Of a stretch of DNA of 64,000 bases, positions 8,631 through 17,568 are shown in pieces. The translations under genes and the position numbers were made by a program. The first letter of the stretch is position 1. Every line of letters starts with the position of its first letter. This DNA comes from an uncultured Carboxylicivirga sp. (lineage in GTDB: Bacteria; Bacteroidota; Bacteroidia; Bacteroidales; Marinilabiliaceae): positions 248,001 through 312,000 of the forward strand of contig CANNEA010000002.1 of NCBI GenBank assembly GCA_947503525.1, read 5' to 3'. The notes below the pieces were generated by a model. That model saw only the letters and a program-made list of their open reading frames with translations, made no database searches and was not told where the DNA came from.

Positions 8631-9443
8631 TTAAAAACGAACTCTTATTTGCTCTGGTGTATTAAAATGTGTCCCATCACTGAATAAAGCACTATCCCTA
8701 TATGCAATTAAATTAAAATAATTTGCAAACTCGTTTTCCAAATTGGCATTTCTAATCTCATTTTGATAAATCGAATCTATTGCCTCCCTTTTACTAATGC
8801 TAATAGGGGGCGAAACAATTTTAATGCTAAAATTATAAAGCTTGCTCAATTCTCTTATTTTGTGAAGATATTCAATTGATATTGGCGACAAAAAAGTGAA
8901 AGTTGAAGTATCTTTTGATATGTAATCTGGAGCCCATGTTGTTGCGGCAATATGAGGCATACTATGCCATCTGTGATAAGGAATTTTTGCAATCTGCTCT
9001 TTAACACTATTGGTGAATAAATACCTGTTTTCATCATTATCGAAGGGCTTAAGAAAATAATGATAAGTATACATCTGATCTAAATTATTTCGAAACGAAA
9101 AGGGTGTAATGAATAACACTAACTTTTCAAATTTCGCTCCCGTATTAATATAGTTGTGAAGAAGAACATATTGTCCTGCCAGACTTATAGCCTGATTACA
9201 GGCTAATGAATAGATCGAATCATTATCATCTTTATTTGGAAATAATTGATGGCCCACACTATCTCCAAGCAACAAGATTTTTTTATTCGATTTTGTTTTA
9301 CTCTTCTTTATTGCATCATGGATAACGTAACCTGGATAATTAAATAAATAGACATCAGTATACAGCAACACAGCACAGGTCAATTCCACAAAGACCATAG
9401 CCAGAAATCCAAATAGCAAAGTATGTAATACAAACTTCCTCAT
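8631..9443 (-). CDS. SGNH-like partner of an MBOAT O-acyltransferase
   Basis: The 270-residue protein has one N-terminal membrane anchor (about residues 7-30) and an extracytoplasmic SGNH-hydrolase-like domain. The nucleophile block reads L-L-L-G-D-S-V-G-H. A C-terminal D-G-T-H-F-N motif supplies the Asp-x-x-His pair of the catalytic triad. It begins immediately after the MBOAT stop codon. Such pairs (AlgI with AlgJ/AlgX) move acetyl groups across the membrane and onto an exported glycan. The target here is unknown: no polysaccharide synthesis genes lie nearby. The domain is short and divergent, so assignment rests on both motifs and context. Confidence 0.72.
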   Translation of the reverse strand: MRKFVLHTLLFGFLAMVFVELTCAVLLYTDVYLFNYPGYVIHDAIKKSKTKSNKKILLLGDSVGHQLFPNKDDNDSIYSLACNQAISLAGQYVLLHNYINTGAKFEKLVLFITPFSFRNNLDQMYTYHYFLKPFDNDENRYLFTNSVKEQIAKIPYHRWHSMPHIAATTWAPDYISKDTSTFTFLSPISIEYLHKIRELSKLYNFSIKIVSPPISISKREAIDSIYQNEIRNANLENEFANYFNLIAYRDSALFSDGTHFNTPEQIRVRF

Positions 9444-10892
9444 CTAAAACTGAAAGTATATAAATTCTTGTTTATCACCTTGAAACCAAAAAATTAAAAA
9501 TACCAATACCAAATACAATAACCACCTTAAGCATTTCGTCTTGATTTGTTGAATATTTTCTATGCCATATAATCCTTGTCTTCCTATCCATTCAATTACA
9601 ATTAAAAAAACACATAATAATAGTGTACTGGCTGCATGTATTCGGTTGGGAAATTCAGGAATTGAAAAGAGTGATTTCGTGGCGATCCCGGATATATAAG
9701 AGTAGGCATGTTCCAGGTTTTCAGCACGAAAAACAATCCAGGCCAACACCGTCAATAAAAAAGTGCAGCTTATTTGAATTAGCTCTTTAAGATTTGGCAG
9801 TTTAGTATCATTTGCAACAACCTCTTTATTAACCCTATTTTGCTGCAGAAGTAAAAGTGGTATAAAATAAAGTGCATTTAAGGCACCCCAAACTATAAAT
9901 GTCCAATTGGCACCATGCCAAAACCCACTGACCACAAATATCACCAGTACATTCCTGATTGTGACAATAGTATTGCCTTTGCTTCCACCCAATGGAATAT
10001 ATAGATAATCGCGAAACCAGCTTGAAAGTGAAATGTGCCAGCGCCTCCAAAACTCTGCAATATCTCTGGAAAAATATGGAAAGGCAAAGTTCTGTTTTAG
10101 CTTAAAACCAAATAATCGAGCCGTTCCTATCGCAATATCTGAATAACCAGAAAAGTCACCATAGATTTGAAAGGTAAAAAACAGAGCCCCTAACAATAAA
10201 GTACTTCCGGAATATTCAGAAGAATTATTAAAAATTAGATTTGCATATTCGGCACAATTATCCGCTATCACTATTTTTTTGAACAAACCCCAAAGCATTT
10301 GCCGCATGCCATCCACAGCCTGATCATACTGAAAGATTCGTCGTTTAAAAAACTGAGGAAGTAGGTTGGTAGCACGTTCAATTGGTCCTGCAACCAGCTG
10401 CGGAAAAAAGCTTACAAAAGCTGCAAAAGCAATTAAATCCTTTGAAGGCTCCAACTTTTGCTTATATACATCTATGGTATAACTTAAGGTTTGAAAAGTG
10501 TAAAAACTGATCCCAACCGGTAGAATAATGTTTAGCGATTGTCCTTTTATTTCTTGTCCAAAAAATGTGAAGGCAGAAATAAAATTATCAAGGAAAAAAT
10601 TATAATACTTAAAGAATCCCAGGAACCCCAGGTTAACCAATATACTTGTCCATAGCAACACACGACGATTTGTACGCTGATCTTCCTTCTGCAGAGCAAG
10701 TCCAACTCCAAAGTCCACCAGAGTGCTGAATATAATCAATGAAAGAAAACGCCAATCCCAGGATGCATAAAAATAGTAGCTGGCTAATAGCAAAAAGAAG
10801 TTTTGCCATTTTAAGTTTAGCCTTTGCATCAACCAATATATGGCAAATACAACAGGCAAAAATATGGCAAAGTCGATGGAATTAAATAGCAT
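9444..10892 (-). CDS. MBOAT-family O-acyltransferase (AlgI/DltB-like)
   Basis: A 482-residue polytopic membrane protein with about 11-12 hydrophobic segments. The MBOAT catalytic region shows F-W-R-R-W-H-I-S-L-S-S-W-F-R-D-Y, followed by Y-I-P-L-G-G. The invariant active-site histidine sits in G-F-W-H-G-A-N-W. The enzyme would pass acetyl (or another acyl) groups from a cytoplasmic donor to the outside, handing them to the SGNH-like protein encoded next. Length and layout are normal for AlgI-type proteins. Confidence 0.93.
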   Translation of the reverse strand: MLFNSIDFAIFLPVVFAIYWLMQRLNLKWQNFFLLLASYYFYASWDWRFLSLIIFSTLVDFGVGLALQKEDQRTNRRVLLWTSILVNLGFLGFFKYYNFFLDNFISAFTFFGQEIKGQSLNIILPVGISFYTFQTLSYTIDVYKQKLEPSKDLIAFAAFVSFFPQLVAGPIERATNLLPQFFKRRIFQYDQAVDGMRQMLWGLFKKIVIADNCAEYANLIFNNSSEYSGSTLLLGALFFTFQIYGDFSGYSDIAIGTARLFGFKLKQNFAFPYFSRDIAEFWRRWHISLSSWFRDYLYIPLGGSKGNTIVTIRNVLVIFVVSGFWHGANWTFIVWGALNALYFIPLLLLQQNRVNKEVVANDTKLPNLKELIQISCTFLLTVLAWIVFRAENLEHAYSYISGIATKSLFSIPEFPNRIHAASTLLLCVFLIVIEWIGRQGLYGIENIQQIKTKCLRWLLYLVLVFLIFWFQGDKQEFIYFQF

Positions 10893-10960
10893 TCAGTTTG
10901 GCCCAATAGGTTTACCTGCTAAAATACTAAGTGTTTTGGAATTATAGCCAGACTATAAAT

Positions 10961-10989
10961 AAAAAAAGCCTGTGATCGAAATCACAGGC
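10961..10989 (-). terminator. Rho-independent terminator of the aminotransferase gene
   Basis: A perfect 9-bp stem GCCTGTGAT/ATCACAGGC with a 4-nt loop, followed on the minus strand by seven T residues. It lies 22 nt past the stop codon at 11012. Confidence 0.92.
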
Positions 10990-11011
10990 CATATATTCAG
11001 TTTTAAAAACC

Positions 11012-12031
11012 TTACTCAACAATGGTTATCCATCCATGTGTATCCGGTGCATCACCATACTGAATAGCTCGAAGCTTATTATATAGTTTTTCCGAAATTT
11101 CACCCGGTTCTCCATTTTTACTAAAAATATATGAACGACCTTCATCAATATCGTCAATCTTGGCAATTGGACTAATTACTGCGGCTGTTCCGCAAGCCCC
11201 TGCTTCTTCAAAAGTTGAAAGCTCTTCCAAAGGAATTGGACGACGCTCGGTTGTCATGCCCATATCTTCAGCCAACTGAACTAAACTCTTATTGGTGATT
11301 GAAGGCAGAATGGAATCAGACTTTGGCGTAACATAAGTATTATCCTTAATTCCAAAGAAATTAGCAGGCCCACATTCGTCGATGAATTTTTTCTCCTTGC
11401 TATCTAAGAATAAAACAGCGGAGTAACCTTTTGAATGGGCTTCATCACCCGGGCGAAGACTTGCCGCATAGTTACCTCCCACCTTAATATGTCCGGTTCC
11501 TAATGGAGCTGCACGGTCATACTTACGAGAAATCATCATATCAGTAGGTTTAAATCCTTCCTTAAAGTAAGGACCCACAGGCATAACAAACACCATGAAC
11601 AGATATTCATCGGTTGGTGCAACACCAATTTTTGCTCCTGTTCCAACTAACAATGGACGGATATATAAAGAGGCTCCTGATTCGTATGGAGGTACAAATC
11701 GTTTATTTAACTCTACCGCTTTAACAACGGCATCCACAAATAGCTTTTCAGGTACTGCTGCCATCATAGTGCCAACAGCTGAGTTATACATACGTTTTGC
11801 GTTTTCTTCAACACGGAACAGACGCGTTTTTCCGTCTTGACCTTTAAAAGCTTTCAGCCCTTCAAATGCTTCCTGGCCATAATGTAAGCCAGTGGCTGCC
11901 ATGTGAATACTTACTTGTTCTGATGAGTGTATTTCCAACTCACCCCATTTGCCATCGCGATAGTAACACCTAACATTGTAGTCAGCTTTCATATAGCTGA
12001 AAGATAGACTCGACCAATCTATATTATTCAT
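11012..12031 (-). CDS. ilvE: Branched-chain amino acid aminotransferase
   Basis: A cytosolic PLP enzyme of 339 residues that interconverts Leu, Ile, Val and their 2-oxo acids. It belongs to the longer class IV (BCAT-like, group II) type. Recognisable motifs are G-L-H-Y-G-Q-E-A-F-E-G-L-K-A, Y-I-R-P-L-L-V-G-T, the PLP-lysine segment G-H-I-K-V-G-G-N-Y-A-A-S and F-E-A-G-A-C-G-T-A-A. It is alone on its transcript with its own terminator; the TauE gene ends 108 nt upstream. No ilv or leu biosynthesis genes are adjacent. Confidence 0.95.
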   Translation of the reverse strand: MNNIDWSSLSFSYMKADYNVRCYYRDGKWGELEIHSSEQVSIHMAATGLHYGQEAFEGLKAFKGQDGKTRLFRVEENAKRMYNSAVGTMMAAVPEKLFVDAVVKAVELNKRFVPPYESGASLYIRPLLVGTGAKIGVAPTDEYLFMVFVMPVGPYFKEGFKPTDMMISRKYDRAAPLGTGHIKVGGNYAASLRPGDEAHSKGYSAVLFLDSKEKKFIDECGPANFFGIKDNTYVTPKSDSILPSITNKSLVQLAEDMGMTTERRPIPLEELSTFEEAGACGTAAVISPIAKIDDIDEGRSYIFSKNGEPGEISEKLYNKLRAIQYGDAPDTHGWITIVE

Positions 12032-12139
12032 TTCTATAACGTTTTAAAAGTAGTGTGAATCAATTTTTTTATAAAGGTACAACAATCTACTTACAATTTA
12101 CATGATAAAATACACACCTTCACATAAGGTTAACACAGC

Positions 12140-12901
12140 CTATTTGAAGAACAGCAAGATAGCAGATAACAATATGACAGTAAAAATAAGATAGCGATAT
12201 GTTCGCTCCGGAATATAGCTTACTACTTTTTTGCCTATCAAAGCACCAACAAACAATGCCGGAAACATTATCACATTCATCTGTATAGTCTGCCAGTTAA
12301 TTGTATTCCAACTCAATATATGAAAAGGAACCTTGAAACAATTTAAGAAAATATAAAACCATGCTCCGGTTCCTATATAACTCTCCTTGGGCAAGCGCAT
12401 CGACAAAAGGTATAAATTAAAAATGGGTCCTGCTGCATTTCCCATCATGGTGGCAAATCCACCCATTAAACCCAGCGATCCACTAAACACTTTATTATCG
12501 GTTAATTTTACTTTGCTCTTACGAAACTCATTATAGATTAATAAAGCAAGGCAAATTAAAATAGCTACGGCAATAGTTGTTTTAAATTGCTGATCGTTAA
12601 TAAGGTTACCTACATATACTGCCACTAGGATACCTATAATGGCCCAAGGGATCAGTTTAAGAATATATTTGATTTTTCCGCTCTTAAAATAGAAACTTAA
12701 GGCCATTGCATCACCCATTATCAAAAATGGCAACATAATTCCAACGGAAGCTTTGCCACCGTATAAAAAGGCCAAAACAGGGATAGCAACCATGGCCACT
12801 CCTTTTAATCCACTTTTTGATAAACCAATCAGGAAGGCACAAAATAAAGTGATAAACCAGGTATTCCAGGTTGTATGTAAAGGGTTAAGAATTTCAAGCA
12901 T
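12140..12901 (-). CDS. TauE/SafE-family membrane transporter
   Basis: A 253-residue integral membrane protein with about eight hydrophobic segments in two similar halves, as in TauE/SafE (PF01925). The first half has G-L-S-K-S-G-L-K-G and the second G-G-F-A-T-M-M-G-N-A-A-G-P, the paired signature loops. Family members export sulfite, sulfoacetate or other small organosulfur anions. The substrate cannot be predicted, as no sulfur genes are nearby. It lies 28 nt after the TatD-family gene and is probably co-transcribed with it. Confidence 0.9.
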   Translation of the reverse strand: MLEILNPLHTTWNTWFITLFCAFLIGLSKSGLKGVAMVAIPVLAFLYGGKASVGIMLPFLIMGDAMALSFYFKSGKIKYILKLIPWAIIGILVAVYVGNLINDQQFKTTIAVAILICLALLIYNEFRKSKVKLTDNKVFSGSLGLMGGFATMMGNAAGPIFNLYLLSMRLPKESYIGTGAWFYIFLNCFKVPFHILSWNTINWQTIQMNVIMFPALFVGALIGKKVVSYIPERTYRYLIFTVILLSAILLFFK

Positions 12902-12929
12902 CCCGCGAAGTTAGAAAATCGATTTCGAA

Positions 12930-13586
12930 TTAGGGACGAAATCCGAATACCATTTCAAAATTACGGAGTATATTTTGCTTTAAATCCTCAAGCTTATCAT
13001 TAAATCGAAGACCTGCTACCTGTTCGTATAACTCTTCAATTTGATACCTCTTATTATCCGTTTCTAAAAAAAACCTTTCCTCCGGGACATGCAATAAAGC
13101 CATGTGTCCTTTGCTTTCCGGATTTAAAACAAGTGCTCCAAAGGAGAAATAAAAGCCAGCCTCAAGCCCCTGCTGCATAGTCTGAACAGAACTATTAAAA
13201 CTGTGGAAAATCCATGGTTGATCAGGTTTTAGTTCCTTTCGTATTTTAATGACTTCGGAATAGGCCTTAACGCAATGGATAATTAATGGTTTCTTATTGT
13301 TCTCAGATAATTCGATGTGAAATTTGAAAATTTCCATCTGTTTTTCAATACTGGCACCTTTTAGCTTATCCAGGCCGCATTCACCAATGGCAATGACTTC
13401 TGATGATCTGGCATATTTTTCTATTGCTTTGAGGTGAGCCTTGTTGATATTATCAGTTGTCCAGGGATGAATGCCAATGGAATATTTTATATCTGCATCC
13501 AATTCATCCTTAAATGTCCAGTTAACAATTGGAAAAATGAAATCCTCCTTAGGATTTTCATGTGTATGTAAATCTATAAATTGCAT
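12930..13586 (-). CDS. TatD-family metal-dependent hydrolase
   Basis: From the ATG at 13586 the protein has 218 residues and begins with F-I-D-L-H-T-H, the first metal ligands of TatD (PF01026). Further ligand motifs are I-G-E-C-G-L-D, I-H-C-V-K-A-Y, W-I-F-H-S-F and F-L-E-T-D-N. The in-frame extension up to 13631 lacks family similarity and would displace the N-terminal strand. TatD proteins act as DNases or related phosphodiesterases. This one is about 40 residues shorter than E. coli TatD, missing part of the loops, so activity on DNA is uncertain. The context with TauE gives no clear pathway. Confidence 0.88.
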   Translation of the reverse strand: MQFIDLHTHENPKEDFIFPIVNWTFKDELDADIKYSIGIHPWTTDNINKAHLKAIEKYARSSEVIAIGECGLDKLKGASIEKQMEIFKFHIELSENNKKPLIIHCVKAYSEVIKIRKELKPDQPWIFHSFNSSVQTMQQGLEAGFYFSFGALVLNPESKGHMALLHVPEERFFLETDNKRYQIEELYEQVAGLRFNDKLEDLKQNILRNFEMVFGFRP

Positions 13587-13746
13587 CGGGCTAATATAAT
13601 ACAATCTACTTTTAAAACTAAAAATCCGCAAATTTGATTCTAAAACCAGATGATGGACATTGAATTTTCAGGTCAATTCAATATCCCTTTAATCAAACTA
13701 CTCCCTTATATCTGTAGCAAGTTGAACCCTTTTATTATGTACGGAT

Positions 13747-13781
13747 AAAAAAGTTGGGTCTATCATCCGATAGCCCAACTT
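13747..13781 (-). terminator. Terminator of the ABC/GntR operon
   Basis: Minus-strand stem AAGTTGGG/CCCAACTT is extended by CTATC/GATAG around a 4-nt loop and followed by TTTTTTAT. It lies 20 nt past the stop at 13801. T-rich sequence on the other side could also stop plus-strand transcription. Confidence 0.9.
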
Positions 13782-13800
13782 ATTTTTCTTTAAACCTTTA

Positions 13801-14457
13801 TTAATATATTCTATAAGTAGATGTTGAATCACAATTTACTTGCAGGTTCTTTACATGCTGTAAGCGGATACTAGCTTTGTTTTCGGCTTGTACTTTCACT
13901 CTTGGAATCCGACTGTTGGTAAAAACCTCTGAATTTGCTACTAGCATCTCAAGTGTTTTTATGTGTTTTGTATAGATTTGTGTTCTTGACTTTTGTTGGA
14001 CATCCAGTTTCAAATAGTCGAATGAACTGTTTTTATTAACTTTAACACTCCCTTTTTTGTTACTTACTACTTCAATACTATCTTGATGTAAATTAATTCC
14101 AACATTGCCACCTGCAATTAAGAGTTTATCAATCTGCTTTAGATTGACAGAATAGTATAAGTTTAGGTTTCCTGATTTAAGAGGTTTTAAAATTAATGTG
14201 TCCATCACTATTTGATAAGGAATCATCTTTAAGGAATCCTTCTCATGAGAATATTTAATGAAACAAGAATCGTTTGTAGTTAAATCAACATTGGCTCCTT
14301 TGTGAACCATGACTACATTAATGTCTGGAAGTTCGCTTACGACCTCTTCAAAATTGAAGCGCCTGCCTTTAGGGTTCTCTACTGTAATCATTACTGAAAG
14401 CAAACTCAAACAGAAGATGGATAGGAATACAATTAATATTTTCTTACTTGTCTTCAT
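13801..14457 (-). CDS. Exported GIN/DUF2807-like protein, last gene of the ABC operon
   Basis: The 218-residue product has an N-terminal membrane-spanning signal (about residues 7-26) and then a repetitive beta-rich body. From about residue 110 it alternates short strands with Asn/Ser turns, as in GIN-domain (DUF2807) putative auto-transporter adhesins. No catalytic motif is seen. The start codon lies 14 nt inside the GntR gene, so it is translationally coupled to it. Its role is probably extracytoplasmic, linked to the ABC transporter; this is inference. The DUF2807 assignment is by pattern, not by a firm motif. Confidence 0.65.
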   Translation of the reverse strand: MKTSKKILIVFLSIFCLSLLSVMITVENPKGRRFNFEEVVSELPDINVVMVHKGANVDLTTNDSCFIKYSHEKDSLKMIPYQIVMDTLILKPLKSGNLNLYYSVNLKQIDKLLIAGGNVGINLHQDSIEVVSNKKGSVKVNKNSSFDYLKLDVQQKSRTQIYTKHIKTLEMLVANSEVFTNSRIPRVKVQAENKASIRLQHVKNLQVNCDSTSTYRIY

Positions 14458-14824
14458 CTTCGTTTTCTTTTAATTGATTAAACAAAGGTTCAAGTTCTTC
14501 CCGTGTGATACCTAAGAGCTTAACTTGTTGAATAAATGCAGGTAATATCTCTTGTGTAAATTCTTCTTTACGCATGTCTCTAATCATTTTAGGGGCATTG
14601 TCTGTCACAAAGTAACCTACGCCTCTGCGGTTTTCAACAATATTATTGTGTTGTAATTCTATAAAAGTTCTCATTATGGTATTCTGATTAACACCAAGCA
14701 TTGCTGCTAATTTCCTTACTGACTGTACCTTGTCGCCTGGCTTAAATTCGCCCGACAAAATACGTTCGCATATATTATCGGCTATCTGCTGAAAGATGCC
14801 TTTGTTATTTTTAAACTCCATCAT
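14444..14824 (-). CDS. GntR-family (YtrA subfamily) transcriptional repressor
   Basis: From the ATG at 14824, which overlaps the permease stop codon as ATGA, the protein has 126 residues. An N-terminal winged helix covers residues 5-75, with S-V-R-K-L-A-A-M-L-G-V-N-Q-N-T-I-M-R-T-F as a textbook GntR helix-turn-helix, truncated here for citation at the motif core. A short helical C-terminal tail of about 50 residues lacks a ligand-binding domain, as in the YtrA subfamily. Those proteins repress their own ABC-transporter operons. An imperfect YtrA-like operator lies at this operon's promoter (16438-16461), in keeping with autoregulation. Confidence 0.92.
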   Translation of the reverse strand: MMEFKNNKGIFQQIADNICERILSGEFKPGDKVQSVRKLAAMLGVNQNTIMRTFIELQHNNIVENRRGVGYFVTDNAPKMIRDMRKEEFTQEILPAFIQQVKLLGITREELEPLFNQLKENEDEDK

Positions 14825-15600
14825 GTTATCTGTTTTTCTTTCACTCTGAAAAAGGCATAAGCCCAAGTGGTGATTAATACAAATACTTCTACCCCGATAA
14901 CTAAAGCTTTTAAAGTGCTTTCTTTGTTATCAAAAATGGCTATCCATGGTACTCTTCCATTTTTAAACACTTCTGCCCATTCAATAATTGAAAAGAAATA
15001 GAAAAATACAAGAGCAGTACATGCTCCAATAACGACTAAGGTTTTAATAAGAGGTTTTTTACCAAATACAGCACCTCCGGCAAACAAGACTGATTGTATA
15101 ATGAGTATAATCAGAATAATTAATGTTAGAAAAAATGGGAGCTCTTTGGTTCCTATTTCCTTTATAATAGTAGTAAATGCAAATGGCTCAAGAAAACGAT
15201 CGGGTGAAAACCATAAGACCAGTTCACTTGCCAAGTGCGAACTAACATAAAATATGAAGGGTAACAATAACCATGGTGAAAGTATTCTTACCAATATATT
15301 CAAAACAAATTTTTCTGTTACTGAACAAGGAAGTAGTAGAAATTCAAACGTGAGATCTTTTCTTCTGAATGCAGGAAAGGCATATGCGGCAAAAGGGATT
15401 GCAACACCAGCGCACAGCAAAATAAAAAGAGGTATCCATGAACTTGCTGTAAAATGCCTGTCAGACATTAATGTGAAAAGAATGATAAGCGTATAGCCAA
15501 TAAATAAAGAAATCAGAGTTAGGCTGGCATTTTTCTTCGACAAATGGTACTGTTGCTTAATCAGCTTACCAAATCTTTTTATGCTAAAAATAGTATTCAT
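14821..15600 (-). CDS. ABC transporter permease
   Basis: The 259-residue protein has six hydrophobic segments (roughly residues 25-45, 55-75, 100-125, 155-180, 188-208 and 232-252) and no soluble domain, matching ABC-2-type membrane subunits. It follows the ATPase gene by 14 nt and ends in an ATGA overlap with the GntR gene. With the ATPase it should form a dimeric exporter. The substrate is unknown; relatives under YtrA-type regulators respond to envelope stress or peptide antibiotics. Confidence 0.83.
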   Translation of the reverse strand: MNTIFSIKRFGKLIKQQYHLSKKNASLTLISLFIGYTLIILFTLMSDRHFTASSWIPLFILLCAGVAIPFAAYAFPAFRRKDLTFEFLLLPCSVTEKFVLNILVRILSPWLLLPFIFYVSSHLASELVLWFSPDRFLEPFAFTTIIKEIGTKELPFFLTLIILIILIIQSVLFAGGAVFGKKPLIKTLVVIGACTALVFFYFFSIIEWAEVFKNGRVPWIAIFDNKESTLKALVIGVEVFVLITTWAYAFFRVKEKQIT

Positions 15601-15614
15601 CGTAGTTTGGTTTG

Positions 15615-16424
15615 CTAGTTGAACGTTATGCCATTATTGATGGCGTTAAATAATAATTCAATATCTACTTCCGAAGAGTCTCCATTTGCAGGTGCTACAA
15701 TATTGTAACCCATTGGATTCAACTCACTGTAGAGTGTATTATTGGGTAAATGACTAACTATCTTAAAGTCATATTTCTCCGAAATATCTATGATGCTTTG
15801 GTTAAACACCACTTGACCATTATCAATAAGAATAATTTTATCGATAAGTGTTTCAACGTCTTTCACTTGATGTGTTGATATAATAACTGTCTGATCCTCT
15901 TGAAGGGACCCCGCTACTAATTGTCGAAAAATGGTTTTAGAAGGAATATCTAGCCCATTGGTTGGTTCGTCCAGTACAATTAGTTGACAACGGGTGGCTA
16001 AGGCAAAGGCTATGCGGAATTTCTTCTTTTGCCCATGACTCATCTTAGCTAAGTTCTTTTGTTGGTCCAACTCAAACTTCTCTATTAAATCATTTAGCAA
16101 CTGTTTGTCGAAACGAGGATAAAAGGGAATAAAAGCTTCGATGAAATCCCACATCTTAACGCTTGGCATCGTAAATTCCTCAGGCACGAAATAAATTGAC
16201 TCAAGGAAGGATGCTTCGCGTTTAGTAGATTTAAATTCATTTACCAATACTTCACCACTCGCTGGCGTCAATAATCCACTAATTAACTGAAGTAAAGTTG
16301 TTTTTCCGGCTCCATTCTTTCCGAGTAATCCGATTATTTGACCGGTTCCCTCTGATAAGGATAGGTCCTGAAATAATGGAGCTTGTTTTTTATAAGCAAA
16401 GCTTAGGTTTTTTACGTTTATCAT
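15615..16424 (-). CDS. ABC transporter ATP-binding protein
   Basis: The 269-residue ATPase carries Walker A G-L-L-G-K-N-G-A-G-K-T-T, a divergent signature M-S-H-G-Q-K-K-K (S-H-G-Q in place of S-G-G-Q), Walker B L-I-V-L-D-E-P-T and the switch histidine in I-S-T-H. It has a C-terminal extension of about 60 residues, as in other YtrB/CcmA-type export ATPases. It is the first gene of a four-gene operon (ATPase, permease, GntR, GIN-like) that reads from 16424 to 13801. Confidence 0.94.
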   Translation of the reverse strand: MINVKNLSFAYKKQAPLFQDLSLSEGTGQIIGLLGKNGAGKTTLLQLISGLLTPASGEVLVNEFKSTKREASFLESIYFVPEEFTMPSVKMWDFIEAFIPFYPRFDKQLLNDLIEKFELDQQKNLAKMSHGQKKKFRIAFALATRCQLIVLDEPTNGLDIPSKTIFRQLVAGSLQEDQTVIISTHQVKDVETLIDKIILIDNGQVVFNQSIIDISEKYDFKIVSHLPNNTLYSELNPMGYNIVAPANGDSSEVDIELLFNAINNGITFN

Positions 16425-16437
16425 GTTGTAGATATTT

Positions 16438-16461
16438 ACTGTATTACTTCACTAGTACACT
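16438..16461. promoter_or_regulatory. Candidate YtrA-type GntR operator
   Basis: Half-sites ACTGTA (16438-16443) and TACACT (16456-16461) form an inverted repeat with one mismatch across 12 nt, close to the AGTGTA/TACACT halves known for YtrA regulators. It starts right after the -7 box and covers the predicted transcription start, where a repressor would block the operon. Confidence 0.5.
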
Positions 16462-16462
16462 A

Positions 16463-16493
16463 CAAAAGTAAACATGATTTTTAAATAAGCAAA
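16463..16493 (-). promoter_or_regulatory. Promoter of the ABC/GntR operon
   Basis: On the minus strand a -33 TTTG (16493-16490) is followed by a 19-nt spacer and a -7 TACTTTTG (16470-16463). Both boxes and the spacing fit the Bacteroidota primary-sigma consensus. Transcription should begin near 16456, about 32 nt before the ATPase start. Confidence 0.72.
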
Positions 16494-16718
16494 TATTCTA
16501 ATAATAAATTGTGTTTATGGAGGCACTCAACAGCTTATAATCTCTTACTAATTAGCATACTCTCTTTATAACACTTTATTAAAATTGCGAGTACATTACT
16601 CTAGGCGATAGGCATTTCACTTATTTCTATCATGTTTACTTTTACTAACATCCTTGTTTAATAGGGGAAAATATTACTTAACTTGTCCTATTCATACATT
16701 ACACTAAACCTATTAAAA

Positions 16719-17462
16719 ATGACAACACAACTTTTTACATTGTTAATTCCATTCCTGTTTGCTTGGGGTGAAACCAAAGAAAGCGTTCAATTTAAGGCCG
16801 AGGATGGTCTGGAAATCAATGCCGATTTATACATGGTACATGATAAGGATGCTCCGTTTATAATCCTTTTCCATCAGGCAGGTTGGAGCCGCGGCGAATA
16901 CCTCGAAATCGCACCAAAACTTAATGACATGGGTTATAACTGCATGGCTGTTGATCAACGTAGCGGTAGCGCAGTAAACGGAATTGAAAACGAAACCAGC
17001 AAACGCGCTTTATCCAAAGGCCTTCCAACTGATTATCCTGATGCCTTGCCTGACTTATACGCTGCCATAAACTTTGTAAAAACGACTTATAAACCTTCGA
17101 AACTGATTATCTGGGGTAGTTCATACTCATCGGCTTTAGTTTTAAAAATAACAGGTGACAATCCAGATTTGGTCAACGCAGCAATGGCATTTGCGCCTGG
17201 TGAATATTTTTCACGCTTTGGAAAATCGGAGGATTGGATCAGTCAATCGGCCAAAAACATTAATGTCCCGATTTTTATTACTTCAGCTAAAAAAGAACAT
17301 GCCAATTGGAAAGGCATTTATGATGTTATTCCTTCAGAACAAAAACAATCCTTTCTTCCATCAACAGAAGGTAAGCATGGATCCAGAGCCTTGTGGGAAA
17401 AGTTTGATGATAACGAAGCCTACTGGAAAGCTGTTATTCGCTTTTTGAACTCTCTGAATTAA
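16719..17462 (+). CDS. Alpha/beta hydrolase (dienelactone-hydrolase-like)
   Basis: The ATG at 16719 gives 247 residues with a short hydrophobic N-terminus that may act as a signal peptide. The upstream in-frame TTG at 16683 is less likely. The alpha/beta-hydrolase landmarks are F-H-Q-A-G-W (oxyanion-loop side), the nucleophile elbow W-G-S-S-Y-S-S and a late K-H-G-S histidine. The acid residue is probably the Asp or Glu between them. Substrate is unknown. It is divergent from the ABC operon and convergent with typA. Confidence 0.82.
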   Translation: MTTQLFTLLIPFLFAWGETKESVQFKAEDGLEINADLYMVHDKDAPFIILFHQAGWSRGEYLEIAPKLNDMGYNCMAVDQRSGSAVNGIENETSKRALSKGLPTDYPDALPDLYAAINFVKTTYKPSKLIIWGSSYSSALVLKITGDNPDLVNAAMAFAPGEYFSRFGKSEDWISQSAKNINVPIFITSAKKEHANWKGIYDVIPSEQKQSFLPSTEGKHGSRALWEKFDDNEAYWKAVIRFLNSLN

Positions 17463-17498
17463 CATCCAGTTTTAATCGTAATCGATATAAAATAGAAT

Positions 17499-17525
17499 GA
17501 GGCGATCACCAATGGTAATCGCCTC
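17499..17525. terminator. Hairpin between convergent genes
   Basis: Stem GAGGCGAT/ATCGCCTC with inner ACCA/TGGT pairing makes a 27-nt nearly perfect hairpin, 37 nt past the hydrolase stop. It lacks a clear T tract on either side, so factor-independent termination is uncertain; it may serve both converging transcripts. Confidence 0.5.
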
Positions 17526-17537
17526 AAACTTGCTAAC

Positions 17538-17559
17538 CCGACAATTCGAGAATTATCGG
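17538..17559. terminator. Second hairpin, next to the typA stop
   Basis: Nine-nt arms CCGACAATT/AATTATCGG (one mismatch) surround CGAG, 10 nt from the typA stop codon. Without a T tract it could equally be an RNA-stabilising 3' structure. Confidence 0.4.
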
Positions 17560-17568
17560 TTAAATCAT

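Noticed and set aside
13587-13631. N-terminal extension of the TatD gene
   Set aside because: It would place unrelated residues before the D-L-H-T-H strand; the ATG at 13586 fits the family.
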